Source: Deltaproteobacteria bacterium
GTDB taxonomy: Bacteria > Desulfobacterota > Desulfarculia > Adiutricales > Adiutricaceae
Assembly (NCBI GenBank): GCA_031278635.1
Contig: JAITKA010000086.1
Span: forward strand, 1-34,898
Direction of reading: 5' to 3'
Length of the DNA stretch: 34,898 nt
Under the pieces are notes generated by a model. It searched no databases and was not told where the DNA came from. It saw only the letters and a program-made list of their open reading frames with translations. This document shows, in pieces, positions 16,241 to 23,928 of the stretch. The first letter of the stretch is position 1. Each line of letters begins with the position of its first letter. A program made the translations under genes and the position numbers.

Positions 16241-17614
16241 ATGTATAGTTTTAAAACGGAATTAAAGGTAGGCCTTTTTATTATATTGGCCCTGATCGCC
16301 TTGGTTTGGATGACCTTTAAGCTGGGCGGGTTCCAGAGAACCGTCCAAAATTATTACCAGCTGGACGCCGTGTTCCCCGAGGCCGCGGGCCTTAAGGTGG
16401 GGGTCAGCGTCCAGGTGGCCGGCATTGCCGTGGGCCGGGTCGAGGCCATCGAGCTGTTCGGGGATCAGGCCAGGGTGGCCATGTTCGTGCGCAAGGAGGT
16501 GACCCTCCCGGTCGACACGGTGGCCCAGATCAAGACCCAGGGCATTTTGGGCGACAAGTACATCGAGCTGGCCCCGGGCAAGGACACCCGCAATTACCTG
16601 TCCTCCGGGGAGAGGATTGAGCGCACGCTTGAGTCGCCCGACATGTCCGAGCTCTTTCAGAAGCTAAGCGCCGTGGCCGATGACCTGAAGGTTTTGACCA
16701 GCGCCCTGGCCTCCGACGGCGGGGGCCAGGACCTGAAGGACATCGTGTTGAACTTAAAGGAGCTGAGCCAGGCCGTCAACGGCATAGTCAAGACCTCCGG
16801 GCCCGGGGTCCAGGAAACCCTGGCCGCGTTGGGCCGATCGGTCGCCAACATGGAGAGCATCAGCGAGAAGCTAAACACGGGGCAGGGGACCCTGGGCAAA
16901 CTCATAAGCGACGACTCGCTTCTGAGGGAGTTCCACGGGGCCCTGGCCAGCCTGAGGGAAATCACCGACAAGGTGGCCAGCGGCGAGGGCACCCTGGGTA
17001 GGCTGGTTAACGACGAGGAGACCATAGATAAAATCGACGACGTCCTGACCAGCGTAAACGCCTACATGGAAAAGGAAAGCAAGACCCACATTTCCGTCGA
17101 TTTTCGGGCCGACTACATGACCGCCTACAAGTACGCCAAGGGGACGGCCAACATCAAGATCCACACCAGCCCCGACCGCTATTACGTGCTGGGGGTCACC
17201 GGGGACTATTTCGGCAGTTACTCCCGGACCGACTACAGTTCCGGCAACGCCAGCTGGAGGCGGGAAAACTACGACCGGGGCAGGCTCAAGATCAACGCCC
17301 AGATCGCCCAGCGCTACTACGACGTGGTCATAAGGGCGGGCGTCTTCGAGAGCGGGGTCGGCTTCGGCCTCGACTGGGAGGCCGTCGAGCACCTCATGCT
17401 GTCGTTCGAGGCCTTCAGCGGCGACTTTGACCACCGTCCCCACCTAAGGGCCTCGGCCATGTACAATTTCTGGAAATTCCTGTACGTTGGCGGCGGCTAC
17501 GACGATTTTATCAGCGACCAGGGGCGAAGGTCGCCGTTCGTCAGTTTCGGCTTCTTTTTTACCGACGACGAGCTTAAATACCTCCTGAGCTCCGCCACCT
17601 CCCTGATAGATTAG
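16241..17614 (+). CDS. mlaD: MlaD-type MCE protein with C-terminal beta-barrel-like domain
   Basis: Substrate-binding subunit of the MCE lipid transporter. One N-terminal membrane helix (about 9-28) is followed by an MCE domain (about 38-115: AAGLKVGVSVQVAGIAVGRV, then TQGILGDKYIELAPG) and a helical region (about 130-280) with two TLGKL/TLGRL repeats. In E. coli MlaD (about 183 residues) the protein ends soon after the MCE domain. Here ~175 further residues form alternating beta strands rich in aromatic and Gly residues (YYVLGVTGDYFG, GRLKINAQIAQRYY, LYVGGGYDDF, FVSFGFFFTDDELKYLL). That pattern looks like a ~10-12-strand outer-membrane barrel. MlaD fused to an outer-membrane barrel is known from Veillonella parvula. 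The fusion would let one protein span the periplasm. Confidence 0.88.
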   Translation: MYSFKTELKVGLFIILALIALVWMTFKLGGFQRTVQNYYQLDAVFPEAAGLKVGVSVQVAGIAVGRVEAIELFGDQARVAMFVRKEVTLPVDTVAQIKTQGILGDKYIELAPGKDTRNYLSSGERIERTLESPDMSELFQKLSAVADDLKVLTSALASDGGGQDLKDIVLNLKELSQAVNGIVKTSGPGVQETLAALGRSVANMESISEKLNTGQGTLGKLISDDSLLREFHGALASLREITDKVASGEGTLGRLVNDEETIDKIDDVLTSVNAYMEKESKTHISVDFRADYMTAYKYAKGTANIKIHTSPDRYYVLGVTGDYFGSYSRTDYSSGNASWRRENYDRGRLKINAQIAQRYYDVVIRAGVFESGVGFGLDWEAVEHLMLSFEAFSGDFDHRPHLRASAMYNFWKFLYVGGGYDDFISDQGRRSPFVSFGFFFTDDELKYLLSSATSLID

Positions 17615-17624
17615 GCCCGGCCGC

Positions 17625-17681
17625 CAAAGGGGACATTCCAAAATGGCCCCTTTGTAGGGGCCCTTTTGGGGCAAAGGGCCC
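17625..17681 (+). terminator. Double hairpin after mlaD
   Basis: First hairpin: CAAAGGGG (17625-17632) with CCCCTTTG (17647-17654). Second: GGGCCCTTT (17658-17666) with AAAGGGCCC (17673-17681), 9 bp perfect with a 6-nt loop. Neither has a T run, so this is either a weak or factor-dependent terminator or a 3' stabiliser. Confidence 0.5.
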
Positions 17682-18043
17682 GCTTGGGGCACTAAATCCC
17701 GTATCAAGTCTGAAGGTGGAAAATAAATCGATTTTAGGGTAATATTATATCTGGGACGCGGGGTCACCTTGGTTGCGAAAAAAAAGAGATTCTTGCAAAA
17801 AATGATACAAAACGATGAGGTTTCCATGGCGTTTTACGGTGGAAACCGGGCCTTTTTGAAACACCCCGCTGGACATCGAGTCTCCAAGCTCCCTTGGACT
17901 AAGGGAATTATTATATTTTTTGCCTACTGTTAACTATCCCCAGATTTTTGGATAGTTAGCGGCGTCGAGGCGGCGATCCTCTCGCCGCCGGTTCTTATCG
18001 ACATAAAACGTCTTCCGGCGCAAAGAACCTTGCGATTACAATA
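17682..18043 (+). promoter_or_regulatory. Gap and structured leader upstream of the HD-GYP gene
   Basis: No gene is visible. The last 120 bases can form three consecutive stems: TAACTATCC (17931-17939) with GGATAGTTA (17950-17958); GGCGGCGA (17969-17976) with TCGCCGCC (17982-17989); and directly abutting it GGTTCTT (17990-17996) with AAGAACC (18023-18029). They end 14 nt before the start codon. AT-rich promoter-like DNA lies at 17905-17920. It does not match the c-di-GMP riboswitch consensus that I remember. Confidence 0.45.
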
Positions 18044-19192
18044 ATGACCGATCCCGCTCCAGAGTATAAATCTTCCATTGACCTTTCCGAGACCAAACTC
18101 CCCAAGGTTATGGTGGTCGACGACGAGCTGTTAAACCTTAAGCTGATCGCCGCCATGCTTAAGCCCCAGGGTTACGAGGTCATTTTGGCCAATGACGGCA
18201 AGGAATGTTTGGCCAAGGCCTTGGCCGATCCGCCCGATCTCATACTCCTTGACATCATGATGCCCGGCATGAACGGCTTCGAGGTCTGCGCCCGCCTGAA
18301 GAAGGAAGAGGCGCTGGCCCAGGTGCCGGTGGTCATGGTCACGGCCCTCCAGGACGTGAACGATAGGGTCAAGGCCCTGGACGAGGGCGCCGACGATTTT
18401 CTGACCAAGCCCGTGGACCGGATGGAGCTTAGGGCCCGGGTGCGCTCGCTCCTGAAGGTCAAGGCCTACAACGACCACATGGTCAATTACCGCCAGGAGC
18501 TCGAGAGCGAGGTCAAGCGCCGCACGCTGGAACTGGCCAAGGCCCACGAAAAGCTGCGCGGCGCCTCGCTGGAGACCATCTTTAGGCTGTCCCGGGCGGC
18601 GGAATTCAAGGACGAGGATACCGGGGCCCACATCATCAGCATGAGCCGCATCTCGGCCCGGCTGGCCCTGAAGCTGGGCCTGAGCGAGCAGACGGTGGAA
18701 AGCATCCTCTACGCCTCGCCCATGCACGATATCGGGAAAATCGGCATCCCCGACCGGATTTTGCTCAAGAATGGTCCCCTGAACGAGGAAGAATGGAGCA
18801 TCATGCGTCTCCACACCATCTACGGCGGGCAAATCCTGGAGAACTCGGACATCGGGTTCTTGCGCCTTGGCGAGGTCATCGCCACCACCCACCACGAAAA
18901 GGTGGACGGGACCGGCTATCCCAGGGGCCTTAAGGGCAACAAAATCCCCCTGGCCGGCCGCATCGTGGCCGTGGCCGACGTTTTCGACGCCCTGATGAGC
19001 CGGAGGCCTTACAAACCGGCCTTTACCATCGACCAGGCCGTCAACATAATAAAAGAGGGCCGCGGGCGCCACTTCGATTGCGACGTGGTCGACGTTTTCC
19101 TGGAAGACCTGCCGGAGCTCCAGAGAATCTGGAACGCCAGCCAGGAAGAACATAATATGGAGATGGCCGAGAATCTCAAGAGATCTCTCTAG
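18044..19192 (+). CDS. Response regulator with HD-GYP c-di-GMP phosphodiesterase domain
   Basis: Residues 20-140 are a full receiver domain: acidic pair D26/D27, phospho-acceptor D70 in LILLDIMMPGMNG, and K122 in FLTKPVD. A helical linker (about 145-175) leads to an HD-GYP domain: metal ligands in MHDIGKIGIPD (H228, D229) and the signature HHEKVDGTGYPRG (283-295), both intact. The predicted activity is hydrolysis of cyclic di-GMP to GMP, controlled by phosphorylation from an unlinked histidine kinase. Length 382 is normal for RpfG-like proteins. It stands alone between a structured leader and a strong terminator. Confidence 0.93.
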   Translation: MTDPAPEYKSSIDLSETKLPKVMVVDDELLNLKLIAAMLKPQGYEVILANDGKECLAKALADPPDLILLDIMMPGMNGFEVCARLKKEEALAQVPVVMVTALQDVNDRVKALDEGADDFLTKPVDRMELRARVRSLLKVKAYNDHMVNYRQELESEVKRRTLELAKAHEKLRGASLETIFRLSRAAEFKDEDTGAHIISMSRISARLALKLGLSEQTVESILYASPMHDIGKIGIPDRILLKNGPLNEEEWSIMRLHTIYGGQILENSDIGFLRLGEVIATTHHEKVDGTGYPRGLKGNKIPLAGRIVAVADVFDALMSRRPYKPAFTIDQAVNIIKEGRGRHFDCDVVDVFLEDLPELQRIWNASQEEHNMEMAENLKRSL

Positions 19193-19217
19193 GCCAAAGA
19201 TCGCGACGGGAATTAAC

Positions 19218-19246
19218 GGACGGCCTAAAGGGCCGTCCTATTTTTT
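19218..19246 (+). terminator. Intrinsic terminator of the HD-GYP gene
   Basis: GGACGGCC (19218-19225) pairs perfectly with GGCCGTCC (19231-19238) across TAAAG and is followed by TATTTTTT. A possible start codon at 19245 for the next gene would fall inside this terminator, which supports the later start at 19314. Confidence 0.9.
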
Positions 19247-19313
19247 GGCCTGGGCGCCGGGGTTTTGGGCCCAAAGGCAAACCGGCCAGAACGTAACGGA
19301 TGGGGATAAAAAA

Positions 19314-19985
19314 ATGCCATTTTTGCGACTGTATTTGCTCCGGCACGGGCAGACGGCAAGCTACGACGCGATCACGTTTAACGGCTGGTTGGACGTGGAT
19401 CTATCCGACCTGGGCCGCCGGCAACTGGATCAAACCGTCTCGGCCCTGAAGGGCCAGCGGATCGACGCCGTCTACTCAAGCGACCTGAGAAGGGCCGTCT
19501 ACGGCGGCTCGGCCCTGGCCAGGGAGCTGGGCCTGACCCTCCGGGTGGAGCCCAAATTCAAGGAAATCAACTTCGGGCTGTGCGAGGGCCTGACCTACGA
19601 GGAGATGAAGGTCAAGTACGCGGACGTGGCCGGGAGGCTGGTGAGGCCGGACGGCGGGGACTTCCAGTTCCCCGGGGGCGAGGGCGCCGAGGGCTTCCGG
19701 GCCCGGATAAGGGAGGCCCTGACCGCCCTCAAAAAAAGCCACCCGGAGGGTTGCGTGGCCCTCTATTGCCATGCGGGGGTCTGCCGGGCCATACTGGCCG
19801 AGGCCCTGGGTCTTGACAATACCCAGATGTGGGGTTTGTCCCAGGACCACGCCTGCCTGAACGTGATAGATTTTTTCCCGACCGGGGGCGCCATGGTGCG
19901 CCTGGTCAACGGCGACCTTGGCCCGACCGGTTACAACCGGCCGGGGCCCGGCTACGACCGGCTCACCTACCTGGCCAAAGCGTGA
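19314..19985 (+). CDS. Histidine phosphatase superfamily protein (phosphoglycerate mutase/CobC-like)
   Basis: Cytosolic phosphatase of the branch-1 histidine phosphatase family, working through a phosphohistidine intermediate. LLRHGQT (8-14) holds the catalytic His11. FGLCEGLTYEEM carries the acid/base Glu region, and LYCHAGVCRAIL supplies the second His. Length is 223 residues from ATG 19314. The in-frame ATG at 19245 would put the N-terminal extension inside the preceding terminator. Substrate is not determinable: alpha-ribazole phosphate (CobC), sugar phosphates or phosphoglycerate are all possible. A terminator separates it from metX. Confidence 0.88.
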   Translation: MPFLRLYLLRHGQTASYDAITFNGWLDVDLSDLGRRQLDQTVSALKGQRIDAVYSSDLRRAVYGGSALARELGLTLRVEPKFKEINFGLCEGLTYEEMKVKYADVAGRLVRPDGGDFQFPGGEGAEGFRARIREALTALKKSHPEGCVALYCHAGVCRAILAEALGLDNTQMWGLSQDHACLNVIDFFPTGGAMVRLVNGDLGPTGYNRPGPGYDRLTYLAKA

Positions 19986-19988
19986 CCG

Positions 19989-20011
19989 CCCCGGCGCGCC
20001 GGGGGATTTTT
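19989..20011 (+). terminator. Intrinsic terminator after the histidine phosphatase gene
   Basis: CCCCGG (19989-19994), loop CGCG, CCGGGG (19999-20004), then GATTTTT. A compact, GC-rich stem with a T run, 4 bp past the stop codon. Confidence 0.75.
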
Positions 20012-20069
20012 GGCCGTGGTTTTCATTTCCCTGGCTTCGGGCCGAGGGGATTTTCTTGGGGTTGTTTCA

Positions 20070-21263
20070 ATGAGCGTTGATGGCGAGGTGGGCAAAGACG
20101 TCCACAAACCGGATCACCCGAATTCGGTCGGCTGGACGAGGTCCCATAAAGTCGTCCTTTTTGAGGACGAACCGTTCCGTTTCGAGGCGGGGGGGACGTT
20201 GGGCCCCGTCGAGATGGAGTACGAGATATACGGGGAGAACCGTGGCGACAACGTCATATTGATCTGCCACGCCCTGACCGGGGACGCCCACGTGGCCGGC
20301 TGGGACGAGAATCCCGAGGGGCCGATGAGGGATTACCGCAAGACCAAACCCGGTTGGTGGGATCAGATGGTCGGCCCCGGCAAGGCCATCGACACCGACC
20401 GCTTCATGGTCATTTGCGCCAACGTCCTGGGCAGCTGCTACGGGACCTCCGGGCCGTCCTCCATAAACCCGGGCACCGGCAAGCCCTGGGGCCTGGCCTT
20501 TCCCGTGGTCACGATGGCCGACTGGGCCAAGCAGCAGTACGAGCTCCTCAGGATGCTGGGCATAAAAAGGGTCCGGGCCATAGTCGGGGGCTCGATGGGC
20601 GGCCAGATGGCCCTGGAGATGGGCCTGGCCTACCCCGATCTGATGGACGATCTGATCATCGTCTCGGCCGGCCATAGGGGCACCTCCCAGGGCATGGCCT
20701 TTAGCGTGATCGGGCGCCACTCCATCCTGAACGACCCGAATTTCAACGACGGCGACTATTACGACGGTCCCAGCCCCCTCTCGGGCCTGGCCGTGGCCAG
20801 GATGATGGCCCAGATCACCTACCTCTCCGAGGAGAGCATGGGCTTTAAGTTCGGCCGGAAGCTCAGGGGCAAGGACAGTCCGGACTTTACCCTGACCGGG
20901 GTTGACTTTGAGCTGGAGAGTTACCTAAACCACCAGGCGGAAAGTTTCGTCAAGCGCTACGATCCCAACAGTTACCTCTACCTGACCAGGGCCATGGACT
21001 ACTACGACGCGGCCGAGAAGTGGGGCGGCGGGGATCTGGCCGTCATGGCCGAGCGCATCAAAGCCCGGGTCATGGTCGTGTCCTTCTCCTCGGACTGGCT
21101 CTTCCCGCCCGAGCTCTGCCGGGAGCTGGTCTCGGGCATGTGCCGGGCCAGGCGACCCATCACCTACGTGAACGTGCCCTCCCGCTACGGCCACGACGCC
21201 TTTTTGGTCGAGACCGAGACGGTCAAGCGCCTCATCGGCCATTACCTGAAAAACCCCAAGTGA
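20070..21263 (+). CDS. metX: Homoserine O-acetyltransferase MetX
   Basis: Alpha/beta-hydrolase-fold enzyme that acylates L-homoserine, the first committed step of methionine synthesis by direct sulfhydrylation or the cystathionine route. Motifs: CHALTGDAHVAG (about 66-77), SCYGTSGPSSINPGTG (122-137), nucleophile elbow GGSMGGQ with Ser175, catalytic Asp in SSDWLFP and catalytic His in RYGHDAFLVE. Length is 397 residues from ATG 20070; an upstream in-frame start at 20010 would overlap the preceding terminator. metW follows after 20 bp. Acetyl- versus succinyl-CoA preference cannot be settled by eye. Confidence 0.95.
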   Translation: MSVDGEVGKDVHKPDHPNSVGWTRSHKVVLFEDEPFRFEAGGTLGPVEMEYEIYGENRGDNVILICHALTGDAHVAGWDENPEGPMRDYRKTKPGWWDQMVGPGKAIDTDRFMVICANVLGSCYGTSGPSSINPGTGKPWGLAFPVVTMADWAKQQYELLRMLGIKRVRAIVGGSMGGQMALEMGLAYPDLMDDLIIVSAGHRGTSQGMAFSVIGRHSILNDPNFNDGDYYDGPSPLSGLAVARMMAQITYLSEESMGFKFGRKLRGKDSPDFTLTGVDFELESYLNHQAESFVKRYDPNSYLYLTRAMDYYDAAEKWGGGDLAVMAERIKARVMVVSFSSDWLFPPELCRELVSGMCRARRPITYVNVPSRYGHDAFLVETETVKRLIGHYLKNPK

Positions 21264-21283
21264 CCCCAAGGGAGGGCCTCGCC

Positions 21284-22036
21284 TTGAAAAAAGAAAACCA
21301 AAATAACGGGCCGGACGGGAAGCGCCCGGCCGTTCTCGCCGTCCTTGAGCGGGCCGTGTCACGGGATCGCGTGAACCTCGACCCCGGCCTCCTGGAGGAG
21401 ATCTCCAGGGTCTACCCCGAGACCCAGGACATGGCCGGGGAGGCCCGCCACCGCTGGCAGGACAGGGTCATCGTGAGCGAGATCCCCAAGGGGGCCTACG
21501 TCCTGGACCTGGGCTGCGGCACGGGGGAGCTGTTGGGCCAGCTCATCGGGGGGATGGGCGTTCACGGCCAGGCCGTGGAAGTGGACCCCGAGGCGGCCAT
21601 GGTGGCCATGGAGCATGGCGTCCCGGTGCTAAACATCGACATTTCCGAGGTTTTAAGCGATTTCAGCGATCAGAGCTTCGATTACGTGATACTGGAAAGC
21701 ACCATCCAGACCCTCAAGGATCCCATGAACGTCCTAAGCGAGGTGCTGAGGGTGGGTAAGCGCTGCGTGGTTTCCTTCCCCAATTTCGGCCACTGGCGGA
21801 CCCGCTACGACCTTGCCGTCAAGGGGCGCATGCCGGTCACCGAGAGCCTCCCTTACCAGTGGTACGACACGCCCAACATCAGGGTCCTGACCTTCTCGGA
21901 CTTCATGGACTGGTGCGCCAAAAAACGCGTCAATATCCTGGCTTCCTACGGCCTGGTTAACGGAAGCGTGAGGACCATAACGGAAAAAGACAACCTCATG
22001 GTCAAAGAGGCCCTGATGTTCATCAGCCAGGGCTAG
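21284..22036 (+). CDS. metW: Methionine biosynthesis protein MetW
   Basis: Class I SAM-dependent methyltransferase-like protein, commonly encoded next to metX and needed with it for methionine synthesis; its exact reaction is not settled, and association with MetX is reported. The SAM loop is VLDLGCGTGELLG (73-85), followed by GQAVEVDPE and the family-typical ESTIQTLKDP and VSFPNFGHWRTRYDL segments. The start is TTG at 21284 with AAGGGAGGG just upstream (21268-21275). The N-terminal ~60 residues before the Rossmann core are longer than in typical ~200-residue MetW. Confidence 0.93.
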   Translation: MKKENQNNGPDGKRPAVLAVLERAVSRDRVNLDPGLLEEISRVYPETQDMAGEARHRWQDRVIVSEIPKGAYVLDLGCGTGELLGQLIGGMGVHGQAVEVDPEAAMVAMEHGVPVLNIDISEVLSDFSDQSFDYVILESTIQTLKDPMNVLSEVLRVGKRCVVSFPNFGHWRTRYDLAVKGRMPVTESLPYQWYDTPNIRVLTFSDFMDWCAKKRVNILASYGLVNGSVRTITEKDNLMVKEALMFISQG

Positions 22037-22040
22037 CCCT

Positions 22041-22091
22041 GGCCGGTTGGTTCCGGCCAAAACCGGCCCAGGCCCCGGCCCCGGGCCTGGG
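22041..22091 (+). terminator. GC-rich hairpins after metW
   Basis: GGCCGG (22041-22046) with CCGGCC (22053-22058), then CCCAGGCCC (22067-22075) with GGGCCTGGG (22083-22091). No T run follows, so it is a possible rather than certain terminator for metX-metW. Confidence 0.45.
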
Positions 22092-22134
22092 TGACTGGGA
22101 CCTAAATATGCGTGAAATAAAGGGAAAATTTTTC

Positions 22135-22163
22135 TTGACTGAAGCTTAAAAATAGTATTTAAT
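22135..22163 (+). promoter_or_regulatory. Near-consensus sigma-70 promoter
   Basis: TTGACT (22135-22140), 17-bp spacer, TTTAAT (22158-22163): five of six matches in each box with ideal spacing. It lies 455 bp upstream of rpmB, which has its own promoter, so this one probably drives a separate non-coding transcript. Confidence 0.6.
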
Positions 22164-22447
22164 GTTCCCGTCAAGTTTCTTTTGTTACCCACTTCCTTAA
22201 GATAGGCATTAAAAGACCCAGACACGGGACTTGCCCTAGGCGACAATGGCCCAGAGCCACGTGGCGAAAACGATCGAAACTAAAATAAGGCCATTGGGCG
22301 CTTCAAGCCACGCTTAAGCGACCCTTTGAGATTGATGCCTTCGAAAGGCAAATTTATTTCTCGGCGTTATTTCGCAATTACCGTCGTAATTGTGATAAAT
22401 TTTTACCTCTATTATTACCGAAGGCATCAAACAAATAAAATTTTTTG
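22164..22447 (+). ncRNA. Candidate structured non-coding RNA
   Basis: This gene-free segment follows a strong promoter. It contains CAATGGCC (22244-22251) pairing with GGCCATTG (22289-22296), enclosing the palindrome GCCACGTGGC. CGCTT/AAGCG lies around 22299-22320. A rod-like element follows: TTGATGCCTTCG (22332-22343) with CGAAGGCATCAA (22419-22430), 12 bp perfect; AAATTTAT (22350-22357) with ATAAATTT (22395-22402); and CGCAATTAC (22373-22381) with GTAATTGTG (22386-22394). A T run follows at 22440-22445. The local hairpin GCCTT-CGA-AAGGC (22337-22349) would compete with the outer stem. It does not match 6S, tmRNA, SRP or RNase P signatures I know. It could also be a small inverted-repeat mobile element. 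Confidence 0.4.
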
Positions 22448-22502
22448 ACTGAGGGGCCTTAGCTATAGGCGAAAAAGACCCTTCCTTGCCCTCAAAAAAA
22501 GC

Positions 22503-22531
22503 TTGCCCGAGACCGAGGCTTGTGATATAAG
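22503..22531 (+). promoter_or_regulatory. Extended -10 promoter of rpmB
   Basis: TTGCCC (22503-22508), 17-bp spacer ending in TGA, TATAAG (22526-22531). The TG at 22523-22524 makes an extended -10. It would give a leader of about 80 nt for rpmB. Confidence 0.6.
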
Positions 22532-22618
22532 TACTGTTTCCGGTTTTAGCCGGTCACTAAGCCCCAAGGGCTCCGTCCTTACGGCCGCGGCCGACCAAGG
22601 ATGGATGGAGGAAAGGAA

Positions 22619-22855
22619 ATGTCCCGCGTCTGTGATTTTTGCGGCAAAGCCCCGCAGAATGGAAATAACGTCTCGCACGCCAACAACAAAACCAAGAAGA
22701 TTTGGCAGCCCAACCTTCAGTCCGTTCGCCATGTCGTGAACGGGGCCACCAAGAGGGTCAGGGTTTGCACCAAGTGCATCAAGAGCGGGGCCGTGGTAAA
22801 GCCAGGGCCCAGGGATCTGACCAAGGTCCTGCCCAAAAGCGAAGCAAAGGCCTAG
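22619..22855 (+). CDS. rpmB: 50S ribosomal protein L28
   Basis: Small basic ribosomal protein of the large subunit. The N-terminus [20 protein letters not shown] and the core [19 protein letters not shown] are diagnostic. Two CxxC pairs (CDFC and CTKC) mark the zinc-binding version. Length is 78 residues from ATG 22619, preceded by a strong GGAGGAAAGGAA. It is monocistronic, with its own promoter and terminator. No rpmG is adjacent. Confidence 0.96.
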   Translation: MSRVCDFCGKAPQNGNNVSHANNKTKKIWQPNLQSVRHVVNGATKRVRVCTKCIKSGAVVKPGPRDLTKVLPKSEAKA

Positions 22856-22912
22856 CCACGGCCAAGATATATTAAGCGCCTTGCTTCCGTTCGCAAGCCG
22901 TAGCTTAAACGA

Positions 22913-22945
22913 AGCCCCCGAAAGAGAACCCTCGGGGGCTTTTTA
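22913..22945 (+). terminator. Intrinsic terminator of rpmB
   Basis: AGCCCCCGA (22913-22921) pairs with TCGGGGGCT (22932-22940) and is followed directly by TTTT. On the opposite strand the T run is absent, so it mainly serves rpmB. Confidence 0.88.
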
Positions 22946-22962
22946 CGTTGGCCGGCCCGTAT

Positions 22963-23649
22963 TCACTGGGCGGTCTGGGCCTGGCAAGCCGCTAGGGTTT
23001 TTTGGGCCTGCTCCAGCTGGTTTTTGAGCAGGTCGCGCTCCTCCGTTATGGCCGTCAGGCTGGCGGTCAGGGCCCCCACCCTCCCCAGGTAATCCTGGCC
23101 CTCACCGGCGGCGGCCGGCTCGGCCGGGGGCTCCTCGGCCGCGACCGGGGCCGGCTCGGCCGGGGGCTCAACGGCGGGGGCGGGTTCCTCGGGTGCCGGC
23201 CCGGCGGGTGCCGGTTCCGCCTGGGCCTGGGCCTGGGCCGCCGCCAGGGCGGTGGCTTGCTCGGTGGCCTTGTCGGCCGCCGCCTGGGCGGCGGTATGGG
23301 CGGCCTGGGCGGCGGCCAGGTCGGCCTTAAGCTGGGTGACGGAGGCCTCGGAGTCGGCCAGGTTTCGTTTCAGGACGTCGCCGTCCTGGGTCAGGCGGCT
23401 TATCTCGGTATCCTTGGATTGGGCGTCGGAGGTGGCTTTGCTTAGGTCGGTCTTGGATTTGTCTAAGTCGGCGTTGGCTTGGCTGAGATCTTTTTTGAGC
23501 TTGTCGTTTTGGCTTTCCAGATCGGTGACCCGGTTGTTTAGGCTGGAGATGTTTTTCTCGGCGTCGTTGAGTTTGGAGCCGGAGAGGAGCCAGAGGATCA
23601 AAAATACCGCCAAGCCTACGTAACCAACGATGGAAATGATCGTTTTCAT
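22963..23649 (-). CDS. Membrane-anchored coiled-coil protein with Ala/Pro/Glu-rich linker
   Basis: 228 residues. One N-terminal membrane helix (about 4-24, IISIVGYVGLAVFLILWLLSG) is followed by a long coiled coil (about 30-140) with regular Leu/Ile heptads and many Asp/Lys/Ser. Then comes a low-complexity stretch of Ala, Pro and Glu (about 140-190) built from near-repeats of PAEPAP type, and a short C-terminal coiled coil (ITEERDLLKNQLEQAQKTL). No enzymatic motif. It probably works as an envelope spacer or scaffold, facing either periplasm or cytosol. The start is supported by AGGACGGA upstream of ATG 23649. Confidence 0.8.
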   Translation of the reverse strand: MKTIISIVGYVGLAVFLILWLLSGSKLNDAEKNISSLNNRVTDLESQNDKLKKDLSQANADLDKSKTDLSKATSDAQSKDTEISRLTQDGDVLKRNLADSEASVTQLKADLAAAQAAHTAAQAAADKATEQATALAAAQAQAQAEPAPAGPAPEEPAPAVEPPAEPAPVAAEEPPAEPAAAGEGQDYLGRVGALTASLTAITEERDLLKNQLEQAQKTLAACQAQTAQ

Positions 23650-23885
23650 ATTAATTCCGTCCTGTTAAGGCCCCACGGGCTCGCGCCTAGGGGATGATAT
23701 TGGGTAAGACAGTAAGTCGCGTGGAAATCGGGGCTCGAAAGATGGTCCATGGGGTCATTCGCCTTGTGTTGTATTATAATATCTTTTGCCCCCGGTAAGA
23801 AGTGAAGAATGGCCCCAGGGGGCAAAAAAGGCGTAAGGGAAGGGCTTATCCAGGCCGCGGGGTCCATCCAGGGTTTATCCAAGGG

Positions 23886-23912
23886 CGCGCCCCCGATCCG
23901 GTCGGGGGCGCG
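23886..23912 (+). promoter_or_regulatory. Strong hairpin just upstream of the ispH-ubiA start
   Basis: CGCGCCCCCGA (23886-23896) pairs perfectly over 11 bp with TCGGGGGCGCG (23902-23912), with loop TCCGG. It ends 16 nt before the GTG start and touches the Shine-Dalgarno region (AAGGGTTTAAGGGG). The position suits a translational or attenuation control element; with no T run it is unlikely to be a terminator. Confidence 0.5.
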
Positions 23913-23928
23913 AAGGGTTTAAGGGGCA

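Noticed and set aside
17894-17917. TTGGAC and TATATT as a promoter of the HD-GYP gene
   Set aside because: The spacer is only 12 bp, too short for a sigma-70 promoter.
22256-22265. GCCACGTGGC palindrome as a parS site
   Set aside because: Only the central CCACGTGG matches the usual 16-bp parS; the outer four bases on each side do not fit.
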